Shown here one piece after another: positions 17,285 through 25,271 of a DNA stretch of 64,000 bases (position 1 is its first letter; the number at the start of each line of letters is the position of its first letter). Under the pieces are notes generated by a model that saw only the letters and a list, made by a program, of their open reading frames with translations, was not told the origin of the DNA and did no database searches. The stretch is from assembly GCF_029428875.1 (NCBI RefSeq), contig NZ_JAJSOO010000001.1, positions 1,674,001-1,738,000 of the forward strand, in the 5' to 3' direction. The position numbers and the translations under genes were made by a program. The DNA comes from Streptomyces sp. JH34 (GTDB lineage: Bacteria > Actinomycetota > Actinomycetes > Streptomycetales > Streptomycetaceae).

Positions 17285-19270
17285 GTGATCCGTATGCCTG
17301 AAAGCCATCCGTACTGTCCGCCCCGTGTCCCCCGGCTCCCCCTTCTCGGCGCCGCGGCCCTGCTCGCCCTGGGTACGCTCTCCGCTCCCGCGTGGGCGGC
17401 CGGAGGGTCCGCCACCGCGCCGGCGCCCGCCCCGTCCGCGGCCACCCCCGTCGTCACCCCCACCCCTCAGCACATGGAGTCGGCGGGACGGGACCTCCGT
17501 GTCCCGGACCGCGTCCGCCTCGTCCTCGGCGACGACGTGGACGCCGCGAGCGCCGACGTCATCAAGAAGGCACTGGCCTCGGCCGGCGCACGTCACATCG
17601 ACACGGCGGCGTCCCCCGCCGGTCGGTCGAAGCTCACCGTCATGGCCGGTTCCGTCATGGACCGCGCGGTGGCGGCCGCCCTGCGCGCCACCGGCGGAAC
17701 CGTACCCGGCACCCTGGTCGCGGAGGGCTACTCCCTCGCCTCCCGCGGCGACAGCATCGTGCTCGCCGGCAACGACGGGGACGGCGTCTACTACGCCGCC
17801 CAGACGCTGCGGCAACTGGTGACCGGGAAGCACACCCTGGCGGCCGTCTCGATCACCGACCACCCGGCCATGCCGCTGCGGGGCAGCATCGAGGGCTTCT
17901 ACGGCGCGCCCTGGTCGCACTCCGACCGGCTCGACCAACTCGCCTTCTACGGCGACATCAAGGCCAACACCTACATCTACACACCGAAGGACGACGCGTA
18001 TCTGAGGGAGGAGTGGCGCGAGCCCTACCCCGCGGACAAGCTGGCCGAACTGCGCGAACTGATCGAGCGGGCCACCGCCCACCACGTCGACTTCACCTAC
18101 GCCCTCTCCCCCGGCCTGTCCGTCTGCTACAGCGACCCCGGTGACGTGAACGCCCTCAAGACGAAGCTGGGCGCCCTCTACGACCAGGGGGCGCGCGGCT
18201 TCTACGTGGCGCTGGACGACATCAGCTACACGAAGTGGAACTGCGACGCCGACAAGGAGAAGTACGGCGCCCCGGGCCGGGGCAGCGCCGGGCAGGCGCA
18301 GGCCGACCTGCTCAACGCCGTGCAGCACGACTTCATCGACGCCCACCCGGACGCCCAGCCGCTCCAGTTCGTGCCCACGGAGTACTCCGACACGGCCGAT
18401 TCCGCCTACAAGTCCGTACTGCGCGAGCAGCTGGACCCGAAGGTGGTCGTGCAGTGGACGGGCACGGACGTCGTTCCCCCCTCGATCAGCGTGGCGGACG
18501 CCGAGGCCGCCTCGGCGGTGTGGGGACGCAAGGTGTTCCTCTGGGACAACTACCCGGTCAACGACTACGGGCAGACGACGGGCCGGCTGCTGATGGCCCC
18601 GTACGACAAGCGGGAAGCCGGCCTTCACAAGGCACTGAGCGGCATCGTGCTCAATCCGATGAACCAGGCGGCCGCCAGCAAGGTCGCTCTCTTCGGCGGT
18701 GCGTCGTTCGCCTGGAACGACGAGGACTACGACCCGGACCGCACGTGGCGCGCGGCGGCCGGCTACCTGGCCGGCGGTGACCGGGCCACCGCCCGGGCAC
18801 TGCTGGCGTTCTTCGACACCCAGCACCTCGCACCGACCTTCGGCGACACCGACTGGCAGCCTCAGGCACCCGGACTGGCCGCGCGGCTGGCCGACTTCAC
18901 CGAGGCATGGGACAGCGGATCCCGTGCCCGACGGCAGGCCGCGCTGCGTGAGCTCGGTGCCTACGCCGACGTGCTGGCCGGGGCTCCCGAGCAGATCCGC
19001 GCCGGCGTCCGGGACCCGGCCTTCCTGGCCCAGACGAAACCGTGGCTGGACGCCCTCGACGTATGGGGCGACTCCCTGAACGCCACCCTGGACGGGCTGC
19101 GGGCCCAGCTCCACTCCGGCGGCGGACAGGCGGACTTCGCCGAGGCCGCCGACCTGGCGAGGCAGGCCGCCGCGTTCACCACCATCCCGGGCACCACCCG
19201 GCCGCAGGGCACGGTCAAGGTGGCCGACGGGGTGCTGGACACGTTCATCGGGCGGGCACCCACGATGTGA
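17285..19270 (+). CDS. Secreted GH84 beta-N-acetylhexosaminidase
   Basis: The 661-residue protein has an N-terminal signal peptide (about 1-40, ending near APAWA), a GH20b-like alpha/beta domain (about 55-190) and a GH84 TIM barrel. The barrel starts at RGSIEGFYGAPWSH and carries the adjacent catalytic Asp pair in YVALDDIS (about residues 310-311). PTEYSDT and FLWDNYPVND are further GH84 segments. GH84 enzymes use substrate-assisted hydrolysis to remove terminal beta-GlcNAc. The FN3 and CBM32 modules of clostridial NagJ are absent. The GTG at 17285 has GGAGG four bases upstream; the ATG at 17294 is an alternative. A DasR-like operator precedes it and a 13-bp hairpin follows it. Confidence 0.93.
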   Translation: MIRMPESHPYCPPRVPRLPLLGAAALLALGTLSAPAWAAGGSATAPAPAPSAATPVVTPTPQHMESAGRDLRVPDRVRLVLGDDVDAASADVIKKALASAGARHIDTAASPAGRSKLTVMAGSVMDRAVAAALRATGGTVPGTLVAEGYSLASRGDSIVLAGNDGDGVYYAAQTLRQLVTGKHTLAAVSITDHPAMPLRGSIEGFYGAPWSHSDRLDQLAFYGDIKANTYIYTPKDDAYLREEWREPYPADKLAELRELIERATAHHVDFTYALSPGLSVCYSDPGDVNALKTKLGALYDQGARGFYVALDDISYTKWNCDADKEKYGAPGRGSAGQAQADLLNAVQHDFIDAHPDAQPLQFVPTEYSDTADSAYKSVLREQLDPKVVVQWTGTDVVPPSISVADAEAASAVWGRKVFLWDNYPVNDYGQTTGRLLMAPYDKREAGLHKALSGIVLNPMNQAAASKVALFGGASFAWNDEDYDPDRTWRAAAGYLAGGDRATARALLAFFDTQHLAPTFGDTDWQPQAPGLAARLADFTEAWDSGSRARRQAALRELGAYADVLAGAPEQIRAGVRDPAFLAQTKPWLDALDVWGDSLNATLDGLRAQLHSGGGQADFAEAADLARQAAAFTTIPGTTRPQGTVKVADGVLDTFIGRAPTM

Positions 19271-19280
19271 CGCGCGGCCC

Positions 19281-19315
19281 CGGACGGCCCCGGATCAGGC
19301 GCCCGGGGCCGTCCG
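19281..19315 (+). terminator. Terminator of the GH84 gene
   Basis: A 13-base perfect stem (19281-19293 with 19303-19315) with a 9-base loop begins ten bases after the stop codon. Confidence 0.88.
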
Positions 19316-19317
19316 CC

Positions 19318-19743
19318 GTTGGCTGTCGCGCCTGCAACAGGTGCCGCTACCGGGCCAGTGAGCAGAACATTCCGACCGGCGCCGCGGACAAGCGCGGGGT
19401 GGCCCGCCTGGCCATCGACACGAAGCACTGGAACGAGGCGCGTTACGCGCTCAGCCGGGCCCCTGCCCTCGTCAACGCCCTCCCCGTCGACGTGGCCCTT
19501 CAAGAACGCGAGCAACTCTCAGCGATCCGGCAGAAGTACGCGGCGCGCAACACACCGGCCGCGAAGAACGCCCGGCAGGCGAAGGCGGCGCCGGCCAAGC
19601 GTGCGGGCGGCAAGAAGCCCGCGCCGGAGAAGTCGACGGCGAAGAAGGCCGTACCGAAGCCGAAGCCCGCGCCCGTGCGCGGCCTCGGTGACCGCTTCAT
19701 CAACCGCGCGGCCCTCGGTTACACCGAGACCAAGGGTTCCTGA
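19318..19743 (+). pseudogene. 3' remnant of an unrecognised gene
   Basis: About 141 codons remain open to a stop at 19743, but no start codon with a ribosome site precedes them. The only in-frame GTG (19267) overlaps the GH84 stop and would need transcription through the GH84 terminator. The remnant starts with a Cys-rich segment (CRACNRC), continues with a helical stretch (AIDTKHWNEARYALSRAP) and ends in a long Ala/Lys/Pro tail. I do not recognise the family. It is most simply read as the 3' end of a gene whose 5' part was lost at the junction after the GH84 terminator. A shorter functional gene is not excluded. Confidence 0.5.
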
Positions 19744-19754
19744 GCCCGGCGAAA

Positions 19755-19786
19755 GCGTGCCGTCCACCACTCAGCGGACGGCACGC
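19755..19786. terminator. Bidirectional terminator
   Basis: A perfect 11-base stem (19755-19765 with 19776-19786) with a 10-base loop lies between the remnant on the plus strand and the DUF397 gene on the minus strand. Confidence 0.85.
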
Positions 19787-19797
19787 CTTCAAGTCGC

Positions 19798-19989
19798 TCA
19801 GCACTCCGACGCGAACCGCACGAACTGTCCCCAGCCTTCGCGGTCCACCGCGAACGCAGGAAGGGTCACGTCCTTGGAGTCCCTTACGTGCACGCCCTGT
19901 TCGGCGACCGCGACCTCCACGCAGCTGTCGCCCTCGCTCCCGCTGTAGCTGGACTTGAACCAGGCGAGTTCCGTAGTACCGCTGTTCAT
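19798..19989 (-). CDS. DUF397 protein, partner of XRE regulator
   Basis: The 63-residue protein has the DUF397 pattern: AWFKSSYSGSEG, CVEVA, VHVRDSKD and a final GWGQFV. DUF397 proteins are small partners of Streptomyces XRE/DUF5753 regulators; in the WhiJ-type systems of S. coelicolor the small protein modifies the repressor. Its ATG at 19989 overlaps the stop of the regulator gene (ATGA), so translation is coupled and the two are made in a fixed ratio. The pair with a divergent ATPase gene is a standard arrangement in this genus. Confidence 0.93.
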   Translation of the reverse strand: MNSGTTELAWFKSSYSGSEGDSCVEVAVAEQGVHVRDSKDVTLPAFAVDREGWGQFVRFASEC

Positions 19990-20867
19990 CGCTCTCCTCG
20001 AAGTCGCTCCAGCAAGGCCCGGGATTCGTTGGGGCTCAGGGCCTGCGAGCGCAGTGTGTCATAGCGTTGGCAGAGCACACTCACCTCTTTCGGGTCGGAG
20101 ATCAGCCGCCCGTTCTTCTGCCCCTCGGAGTAGCCCAACCGCCGCCCCTCCGGGGTCTCCAGCACCTGCACCGGCCCGTCCAGGCACGCGTGCAGCCCGG
20201 CCTCCAGCGGCACCACCTGAAGCGTCACGTTGCGTGGGGCGGTGAGCTCAATGACATGGTCCACCAACTCGCACATCATCTCCGCACCACCGAACCGCCG
20301 CCGGAACACGTGCTCCTCGACGATGAAGCTGAACGGCACAGTCGGCCGCTCCCGCATCATCGCCTTGCGTTCCATCCGCGCCGCCAGCTGCTCGCCCAGC
20401 TCCACGTCCGTCCGCAGGGGGATCGTGCCCTCGAACACCGCCCGCGCGTACGCCTCCGACTGCAACAACCCCGGCACCAGCCGGCACTCGTACGTGCACA
20501 GGCTGACCGCCTCCCGCTCCAGCCGCGCCCACCGCCGGAACCACGCCGCGAGGCCCGCCTCGCCCCGGGTGAGATGGCAGGCGGCCTTCCGCAGGGCACC
20601 GGTGTTGCCGAGCGCTTCCTCCGCACGCTCCACGAACACCTCGTCCGGCATCCGTCGGCCCAACTCCACCGACTCCACCGTGTGTTTGGAGTACTGGACC
20701 CGGGCGCCGAGCTCGATCCGGCTGAGTCCGGCGTGTTCGCGCAACGCCTGGACGACCGCGCCGAACGTGCGCAGACTGTCGGACGGGTGGGGTTCCCGCT
20801 CCCACTCCCCCGCCGGAACTCCCTGCGCGCCGACGCCCCCGGCCGCCTGCCCCACACCGATGCTCAT
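19986..20867 (-). CDS. XRE regulator with DUF5753 domain (WhiJ-like)
   Basis: From the ATG at 20867 the protein has 293 residues. Residues about 35-90 form a helix-turn-helix of XRE type (AGLSRIELGARVQYSKHTV), and the rest is the DUF5753 sensor-like domain (LVPGLLQSEAYARA, then VPFSFIVEEHVFRRRFGG). Regulators of this group act with DUF397 partners in developmental or antibiotic control. It is co-transcribed and translationally coupled with the DUF397 gene. An anti-sigma-type ATPase, here truncated, lies divergently upstream across 174 bases. A longer frame to 20930 lacks a better ribosome site. The specific target is unknown. Confidence 0.93.
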   Translation of the reverse strand: MSIGVGQAAGGVGAQGVPAGEWEREPHPSDSLRTFGAVVQALREHAGLSRIELGARVQYSKHTVESVELGRRMPDEVFVERAEEALGNTGALRKAACHLTRGEAGLAAWFRRWARLEREAVSLCTYECRLVPGLLQSEAYARAVFEGTIPLRTDVELGEQLAARMERKAMMRERPTVPFSFIVEEHVFRRRFGGAEMMCELVDHVIELTAPRNVTLQVVPLEAGLHACLDGPVQVLETPEGRRLGYSEGQKNGRLISDPKEVSVLCQRYDTLRSQALSPNESRALLERLRGER

Positions 20868-21041
20868 CCGGCCCCCGCCTTTCTCCGCACGGCACCGCGA
20901 CGGCTCCTGACAGCGCCCCGGGCTCACCACTCAGCGTGACGGAGCGGACCCCGTACTGTCCACTCTTCGTGCCCGTACGATGACTCCGCGTACGGGGTGC
21001 GGCTCTCGTCCCCAGGCGCGTCCTGCCGTCACTGTGGCGCC

Positions 21042-21290
21042 ATGAACCACGCGCTGCCCCAAGTCGGCCGCCCCACCCGCACCTTCTCCCAGCTCCTGTC
21101 GTCCACGCGACGCGGCGCCCGGCTGGCCAGACTGCTCGCCGGGACCGAGCTGAGGGCATGGGGTTCCCCGCAGGACCTCACGGAGCGTGCCGAGCTCGTG
21201 GTCGCGGAGCTCGCGGCCAACGCCGTCCTCCACGGCCTCGTACCGGGTCGCTGCTTCCGGCTCACCCTCGCCTACGACCCGGCGGCCGTA
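21042..21290 (+). pseudogene. Truncated anti-sigma-type HATPase (RsbW-like)
   Basis: The start is clear (MNHALPQVGRPTRTFSQ), and the ATPase N-box is present (AELVVAELAANAVLHG). After LTLAYDPA near 21285 the similarity stops: the G1/G2 boxes expected in the next 60 residues are absent from all three frames before the MFS gene begins. In this genus these RsbW/SpoIIAB-like ATP-binding proteins commonly sit opposite an XRE/DUF397 pair, as here. The loss coincides with the MFS gene upstream region, so the tail was probably replaced when that gene arrived. The frame stays open much further only by chance. Confidence 0.72.
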
Positions 21291-21444
21291 GGAGCGCATC
21301 GGCAGCATGCGCGACCGCGTTTCCGTGAGTTGATCGCCGGGCGGCGCGTCAGGCGCGCTGCCACCCGACCGGGTTGTTACTCTCCGTGCGCATGCCGGGA
21401 AACACCGACAGCCAACGGAGACGGCACGGAGCCGGAGCATCGCC

Positions 21445-23025
21445 ATGAACGAACCCCCTTCCAGCAGCCCCGCCGTCGCGCACCGGTGGGTCTCACTGTT
21501 TGCGATCTGCACGGCCGCAGGGATGGTCTGGCTTGCGTTCGGCGACCTCAGTGTGGCGATTCCGCAGATCGCCGACGAGTTCAGCGGCAACCTGTCGAGC
21601 TTGCAGTGGGCGAACAACGCCTTCAGCCTCGTCACCGGTGCCCTCGTGATCACCGCCGGCAAGTTCGGCGATCTCTTCGGCCGCCGCCGGATGCTTCAGG
21701 TGGGCACGGTGCTGCTTGCTGCCTTCTCCGTGCCTGCCGCGCTCGCGCCCGACATCGGATGGCTGGTCCTCAGCCGTGGTCTCATGGGCATCGGCGCTGC
21801 GCTGATTCTGCCGGCCTCGCTCGCGCTCATCCCGCCCGAGTTCTCCGGAAAGGAGGAAACCACCGCGTTCAGTATCTGGCAGGCGGTGGCCTGGGGCGGG
21901 CTGTCCGTCGGGCCCGCGCTCAGCGGGGTCATCACGGACGGCCTCGGCTGGCGTTGGCTGTTCTGGATCAACCTGCCGCTCGCTGCGATCACTCTCGTAA
22001 TCGTCCGGGTCACGACTCCGGAGTCCCGCGACGAGAAGGCCGGTCACACGATCGACTGGCTGGGGCTGGCATCCATCGTCCTTGCGGTCTTCGCACTGTT
22101 GTACGCGCTCACCGAAGGGCCGAGCCGGGGATGGGGCAGCCCGCTGATCGTGGCGCTGTTCGTGGCAACCGCGGTGCTGGCGGTCGTGTGGTGGTTCGTC
22201 GAACGCCGTGTGAGCCAGCCGCTCGTGGACCTGAAGCTGTTCAAGATCCGGGCATACAACGGCGCGCTCGCGGCCAACCTCACGATGAACTTCACCTTTG
22301 CCGGGATGAGCTTCCTCCTCGTGCTCTGGCTGGAGAACGCACGCGGCTACAGCGCGGTGGAGGCCGGGGTGCTGATGCTGCCCGCCACCGTCGGGGTCTT
22401 CCTCTTCATTCCGCTCGGCGGCAGGCTCGCGATCCGGCGGGGCGGACGGCTTCCCGCGGTGGTGGGGCTCGTCGTGGCCGGCGCCGGCCTGACTCTGCTC
22501 GGTTCTCTCGGTACGCGCAGTTCGACGGAGTACCTCGCTGTCGCACTCATCGTCATCGGGCTCGGTCTGGGGTTGGTGAGCACCCCGGTGGCCAACACGA
22601 CCGTCGGAGAGGTCCCGATCGGTCTTGCGGGCACCGCTGCCGGTGTGTTCAAGATGTCCAGCATGCTCGGTGGCGCCCTCGGGGTCGCCGTCCTCACCGC
22701 GGTCGTCAGAGAACTCACGACGAGAGACGCGGCCTCTGTCGTCGAGGCGTCGGGGCTGACTCCGGCGGAGATCTCCCAGTTCCGCCAGGCATTGGTGAAC
22801 TCCTCGTCCTTCCGGGAAGCGATCGCCTCACTGCCGCCCGACCTCGGGCGCACCGTGCAGCAGGCAGCCGTCTCGGCGTTCTCATCCGGTGTCGCCGACA
22901 CGATGGCGGTCACGGCCGTCCTCACCTTCGTGGGGACGGCGGCCGTATTCCTCCTGTGGCCCCGCCGAAGCAAAGCCGACGCCACCGTCGCCGGGCCCCG
23001 ATCAGATGACCGGCCAGACCCGTAG
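21445..23025 (+). CDS. MFS drug exporter, DHA2 (14-helix) family
   Basis: The 526-residue protein has about 14 hydrophobic segments and the DHA2 motifs: motif A (GKFGDLFGRRR) between helices 2 and 3 and motif C (GPALSG) in helix 5. It belongs to the QacA/EmrB-type proton antiporters that export toxic organic compounds. The ATG at 21445 has GGAG about 10 bases upstream. It lies directly after the truncated ATPase and before a broken hydrolase gene, and uses somewhat more T/G-ending codons than its neighbours. This suggests acquisition by transfer. No adjacent TetR/MarR regulator is seen, and the substrate cannot be told. Confidence 0.92.
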   Translation: MNEPPSSSPAVAHRWVSLFAICTAAGMVWLAFGDLSVAIPQIADEFSGNLSSLQWANNAFSLVTGALVITAGKFGDLFGRRRMLQVGTVLLAAFSVPAALAPDIGWLVLSRGLMGIGAALILPASLALIPPEFSGKEETTAFSIWQAVAWGGLSVGPALSGVITDGLGWRWLFWINLPLAAITLVIVRVTTPESRDEKAGHTIDWLGLASIVLAVFALLYALTEGPSRGWGSPLIVALFVATAVLAVVWWFVERRVSQPLVDLKLFKIRAYNGALAANLTMNFTFAGMSFLLVLWLENARGYSAVEAGVLMLPATVGVFLFIPLGGRLAIRRGGRLPAVVGLVVAGAGLTLLGSLGTRSSTEYLAVALIVIGLGLGLVSTPVANTTVGEVPIGLAGTAAGVFKMSSMLGGALGVAVLTAVVRELTTRDAASVVEASGLTPAEISQFRQALVNSSSFREAIASLPPDLGRTVQQAAVSAFSSGVADTMAVTAVLTFVGTAAVFLLWPRRSKADATVAGPRSDDRPDP

Positions 23026-23102
23026 GGCGCCCCCTGGATCCCGCCATGACCCGGGACCCCTTCTCGAGCTCGCTGTTGACCACCCAGACCACTTGAACGG
23101 AT

Positions 23103-23305
23103 TTACGGACCAGAGCACTGGCGGCCGCTGAAGAATTCGGTGAGGGCGGCGGCGGCCTCGGGCTGCTCCCGGGGGATGTAGTGACCGGCGTCGGGCGCGA
23201 TGACGCCGGTCCTCTGCTTCCTCGAACGCGTCGGGCGCGAGGGACTTGGTCTCCAGGAAGCAGCTGATGTACTCCCGCTCGCGGCCGGCACTACGCCCTA
23301 CGTTC
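23103..23305 (-). pseudogene. Broken alpha/beta-hydrolase (epoxide-hydrolase-like) 3' end
   Basis: Two pieces of one hydrolase occur in different frames. The upstream part reads GREREYISCFLETKSLAP, like the epoxide hydrolase segment after the cap domain. The downstream part reads APDAGHYIPREQPEAAAALT, the conserved C-terminus containing the catalytic His, and ends at a TAA (23105-23103). A deletion and frameshift have removed what lay between, and nothing upstream of about 23305 resembles the family. It cannot be functional. It faces the MFS gene. Confidence 0.72.
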
Positions 23306-23308
23306 CTC

Positions 23309-23365
23309 CGAGCTCCGGGCGCCGGGCGCCGAGCGCCGAGTTCCGAGCTCCGAGCTCCGAGCTCC
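23309..23365. repeat. Degenerate heptamer minisatellite, array 1
   Basis: Eight consecutive 7-base units follow the pattern C-G-R-G-Y-N-C, mostly CGAGCTC with variants CGGGCGC, CGAGCGC and CGAGTTC. The embedded GAGCTC makes each main unit nearly self-complementary. Confidence 0.9.
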
Positions 23366-23413
23366 GGAAGGCGCCGACTCACTCGTTCGTGTGTACCTCG
23401 AGAGGGCCGGGCC

Positions 23414-23469
23414 CGGCGCTCGAGCTTCGGGATTCGGGCCTCGGGATCCGGACTCCGGGATCCGAGCGC
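23414..23469. repeat. Degenerate heptamer minisatellite, array 2
   Basis: Eight 7-base units in the register CGRRNYY (CGGCGCT, CGAGCTT, CGGGATT, CGGGCCT, CGGGATC, CGGACTC, CGGGATC, CGAGCGC). Phase and pattern match array 1, 48 bases away, but the sequence has diverged. Confidence 0.85.
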
Positions 23470-23673
23470 TCTCTGATAACCGGTAGGTAGAAGAAGGGGG
23501 TTGGGAAAACCTCCCCACCTCCCCACCCCGCCACGGCCAGCAAGTATGACTAAATGTGATCAGCTTGCAACGCGACGTCACGGCTGCTTACGGTGCCCCC
23601 AACGAAACGACCCCGACGCGGTGCGATCAACACCAGGCCGGGGTCTCACCCCAAGATCGAAGAGAGCGATCTC

Positions 23674-24816
23674 GTGGCTGCCAAGAACCTTAGCTCTGCC
23701 CTGCGCACCCCCGCACCCTCCCGCCCGTACCCGAAGTCCCCCCGCGGCTACGGCAAGCGATCCGCACCGGACCAAAGCCCGCCGCACGCGTCCGACTTCG
23801 CGCTGCTGCCCGAGCGTGAGCGCCACATCGCGGGTTACGTCGACCACCTCCCCGACGGCTCGGCCATGGACATCAAGACGCTGGCCAAGCACCTTCCGCT
23901 GTACGGTCAGATGGCCGTCGGCAGCGCCCTGAGGGCCCTGACCGTCGCGGGTCACCTGCGACGCGCACAGTGCCGGACCGGCGAGGGCGAGAGCCGTTGG
24001 GTCACTCTCACGTACTGGTCCCGCACCGCCCGGGACAACGAGTGGTGGAACGCCTTCGCGGCAGCCGAGAACACCCGGGTCGTAGCCCAGGAAGCCGCAG
24101 CGCTCCCGACCGGGCCGCCGCCCCCGTGGGCCCCGGTCGACACTCCCGCCGAACAGGAGGTCGCCGCAGGGACACCGGCCCCGCAGACCGCCGCCCCCGA
24201 AACCACCGAGGCACCCCCCACGCAGGCCACCGAAGCACCCCCCGCCACGCCCCCCGGGCTCGCCCCACGCCCGGCCCCGCAACCGGCCCCGCAGCCCACC
24301 CCCGCTCACGCCCCGCCCGTGCCGCGACAGCGCACCCCGGAGCCGGTCGCAGGCGGCCACCCTTCTCCCGCCTACCTCGCCCTGGCCCGACTCGGCCTCA
24401 CCGACCCCCGCCTGGCCCTCTCCGCCGCCGACTGCACCGTTCTCGAGGAGCTGGCCGCCGCCTGGCTGGACCGGGGCGTGAGCACGGACTACCTCACCCA
24501 CGCACTCACCTCCGGCCTCCCCACCCAGGTCGATTCCCCGGTCGGCTTCGTACGCCGCCGCCTCCGGGACAAGCTCCCCCCGCACCTGCCCGCCACCCCC
24601 GCACCGACCGCGCCGAACTCTCCCGTACGGCGCCTTCTCGTCGAATGCACCCAATGCGGCAGGCCCGGCCCCTCCGAAACACTCCCCGACGGCCTCTGCC
24701 GCCCCTGCCGCACCCCGGCACCCGAAAGCGCCCCCGCAGACCCCGCCGACCAGCCCGCCGAACGCGACATCCACGCCCTGGTCGGCAGCCTCCGCAACCT
24801 GATGCGGACTCCGTGA
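23674..24816 (+). CDS. Winged-helix/zinc-ribbon protein, Streptomyces accessory type
   Basis: From the GTG at 23674 the protein has 380 residues. Residues about 40-130 look like a winged helix-turn-helix (LPERERHIAGYVDHLPDGS, IKTLAKHLP, VGSALRALTVAGHLRRA). A long Pro/Ala linker follows, then a helical segment (LARLGLTDPRLALSAADC), and near the end a zinc-ribbon pattern CTQC-x15-CRPC. It ends in RDIHALVGSLRNLMRTP. MarR-like DNA binding is plausible but the target is unknown. A GTG at 23593 is an alternative start; I prefer 23674 for its AAGAGAG. Fragments matching its C-terminus recur at 25145-25180 and 37296-37358. Confidence 0.72.
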   Translation: MAAKNLSSALRTPAPSRPYPKSPRGYGKRSAPDQSPPHASDFALLPERERHIAGYVDHLPDGSAMDIKTLAKHLPLYGQMAVGSALRALTVAGHLRRAQCRTGEGESRWVTLTYWSRTARDNEWWNAFAAAENTRVVAQEAAALPTGPPPPWAPVDTPAEQEVAAGTPAPQTAAPETTEAPPTQATEAPPATPPGLAPRPAPQPAPQPTPAHAPPVPRQRTPEPVAGGHPSPAYLALARLGLTDPRLALSAADCTVLEELAAAWLDRGVSTDYLTHALTSGLPTQVDSPVGFVRRRLRDKLPPHLPATPAPTAPNSPVRRLLVECTQCGRPGPSETLPDGLCRPCRTPAPESAPADPADQPAERDIHALVGSLRNLMRTP

Positions 24817-24824
24817 ACCGACCT
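24790..24824 (+). repeat. Left arm of an inverted duplication
   Basis: These 35 bases, which include the stop of the winged-helix gene, recur in inverted orientation at 25145-25180 with one mismatch and one inserted base; the 25 bases 24800-24824 are identical. The arms enclose about 320 bases. Confidence 0.93.
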
Positions 24825-25144
24825 GCGCATTCCTATGACGGCGGAATCCGTCACGCTCGTTCAAGGGCTCGCCACTGCGCACTGCTCAAGGCTCCGCACA
24901 AATCGCCTCGACCGGACGGCTCTTCCGGCGTGACATGAGAGGGGCTGTACGGACGCCGCGATACGGCCGCGCCTGGTGGAGAGGGGCACGGACTCGTCAG
25001 GCGTTCTCGTCGTGAATCCGCGCCCCAAGGTCCTCCGCCCACTCCAGCGCCCACGCTTTGAGCTCTTCGATCTGCCGGGCGGTGAGCCCGTACGCGGCGT
25101 AGTCCTCGTCCTCGTACCAGTCCGCACCGGTGAGCCGGTCACGG
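24825..25144. other. Segment between the inverted arms
   Basis: This 320-base segment contains the minus-strand coding remnant at 24997-25152 and otherwise nothing recognisable. It does not resemble an insertion sequence, since no transposase fragment is visible. Confidence 0.5.
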
Positions 25145-25152
25145 AGGTCGGT
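24997..25152 (-). pseudogene. C-terminal remnant of an acidic small protein
   Basis: Fifty-one codons with strong coding character (LTGADWYEDEDYAAYGLTA, then IEELKAWALEWAEDL) end at a stop at 24997. They have no start codon: an in-frame TGA lies immediately upstream, inside the right inverted-repeat arm. The fragment therefore looks like the 3' part of a gene cut off by the duplication. The family is not recognised. Confidence 0.55.
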
Positions 25153-25180
25153 TCACGGAGTCCGCATCAGGGTGGCGGAG
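25145..25180 (-). repeat. Right arm of the inverted duplication
   Basis: This is the inverted copy of 24790-24824. It lies about 90 bases upstream of the reverse transcriptase gene and breaks the small minus-strand gene. Confidence 0.93.
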
Positions 25181-25271
25181 GGATACAGCGGACCGCCAGT
25201 AGCGGGGCGGTGGAACGACTCAAGGTGAGGCCCGCCGACTGCGTCTCACAGGTGAGGGACGAGGCGGTTCG

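Noticed and set aside
19267-19743. A gene starting at the GTG that overlaps the GH84 stop
   Set aside because: It would require transcription and translation through a 13-bp terminator, and the first 17 codons have no protein-like character.
20997-23009. A 670-codon plus-strand frame running through the truncated ATPase and the MFS gene
   Set aside because: Only its first part is ATPase; the rest is a shadow of the MFS gene in another frame.
23121-23138. Adjacent NotI- and EcoRI-type recognition sequences, suggesting cloning vector contamination
   Set aside because: They fall inside the conserved C-terminus of the broken hydrolase and fit its codons, with natural Streptomyces sequence on both sides.
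23309-23469. CRISPR array
   Set aside because: Units are 7 bases with no unique spacers, and no cas gene is near.
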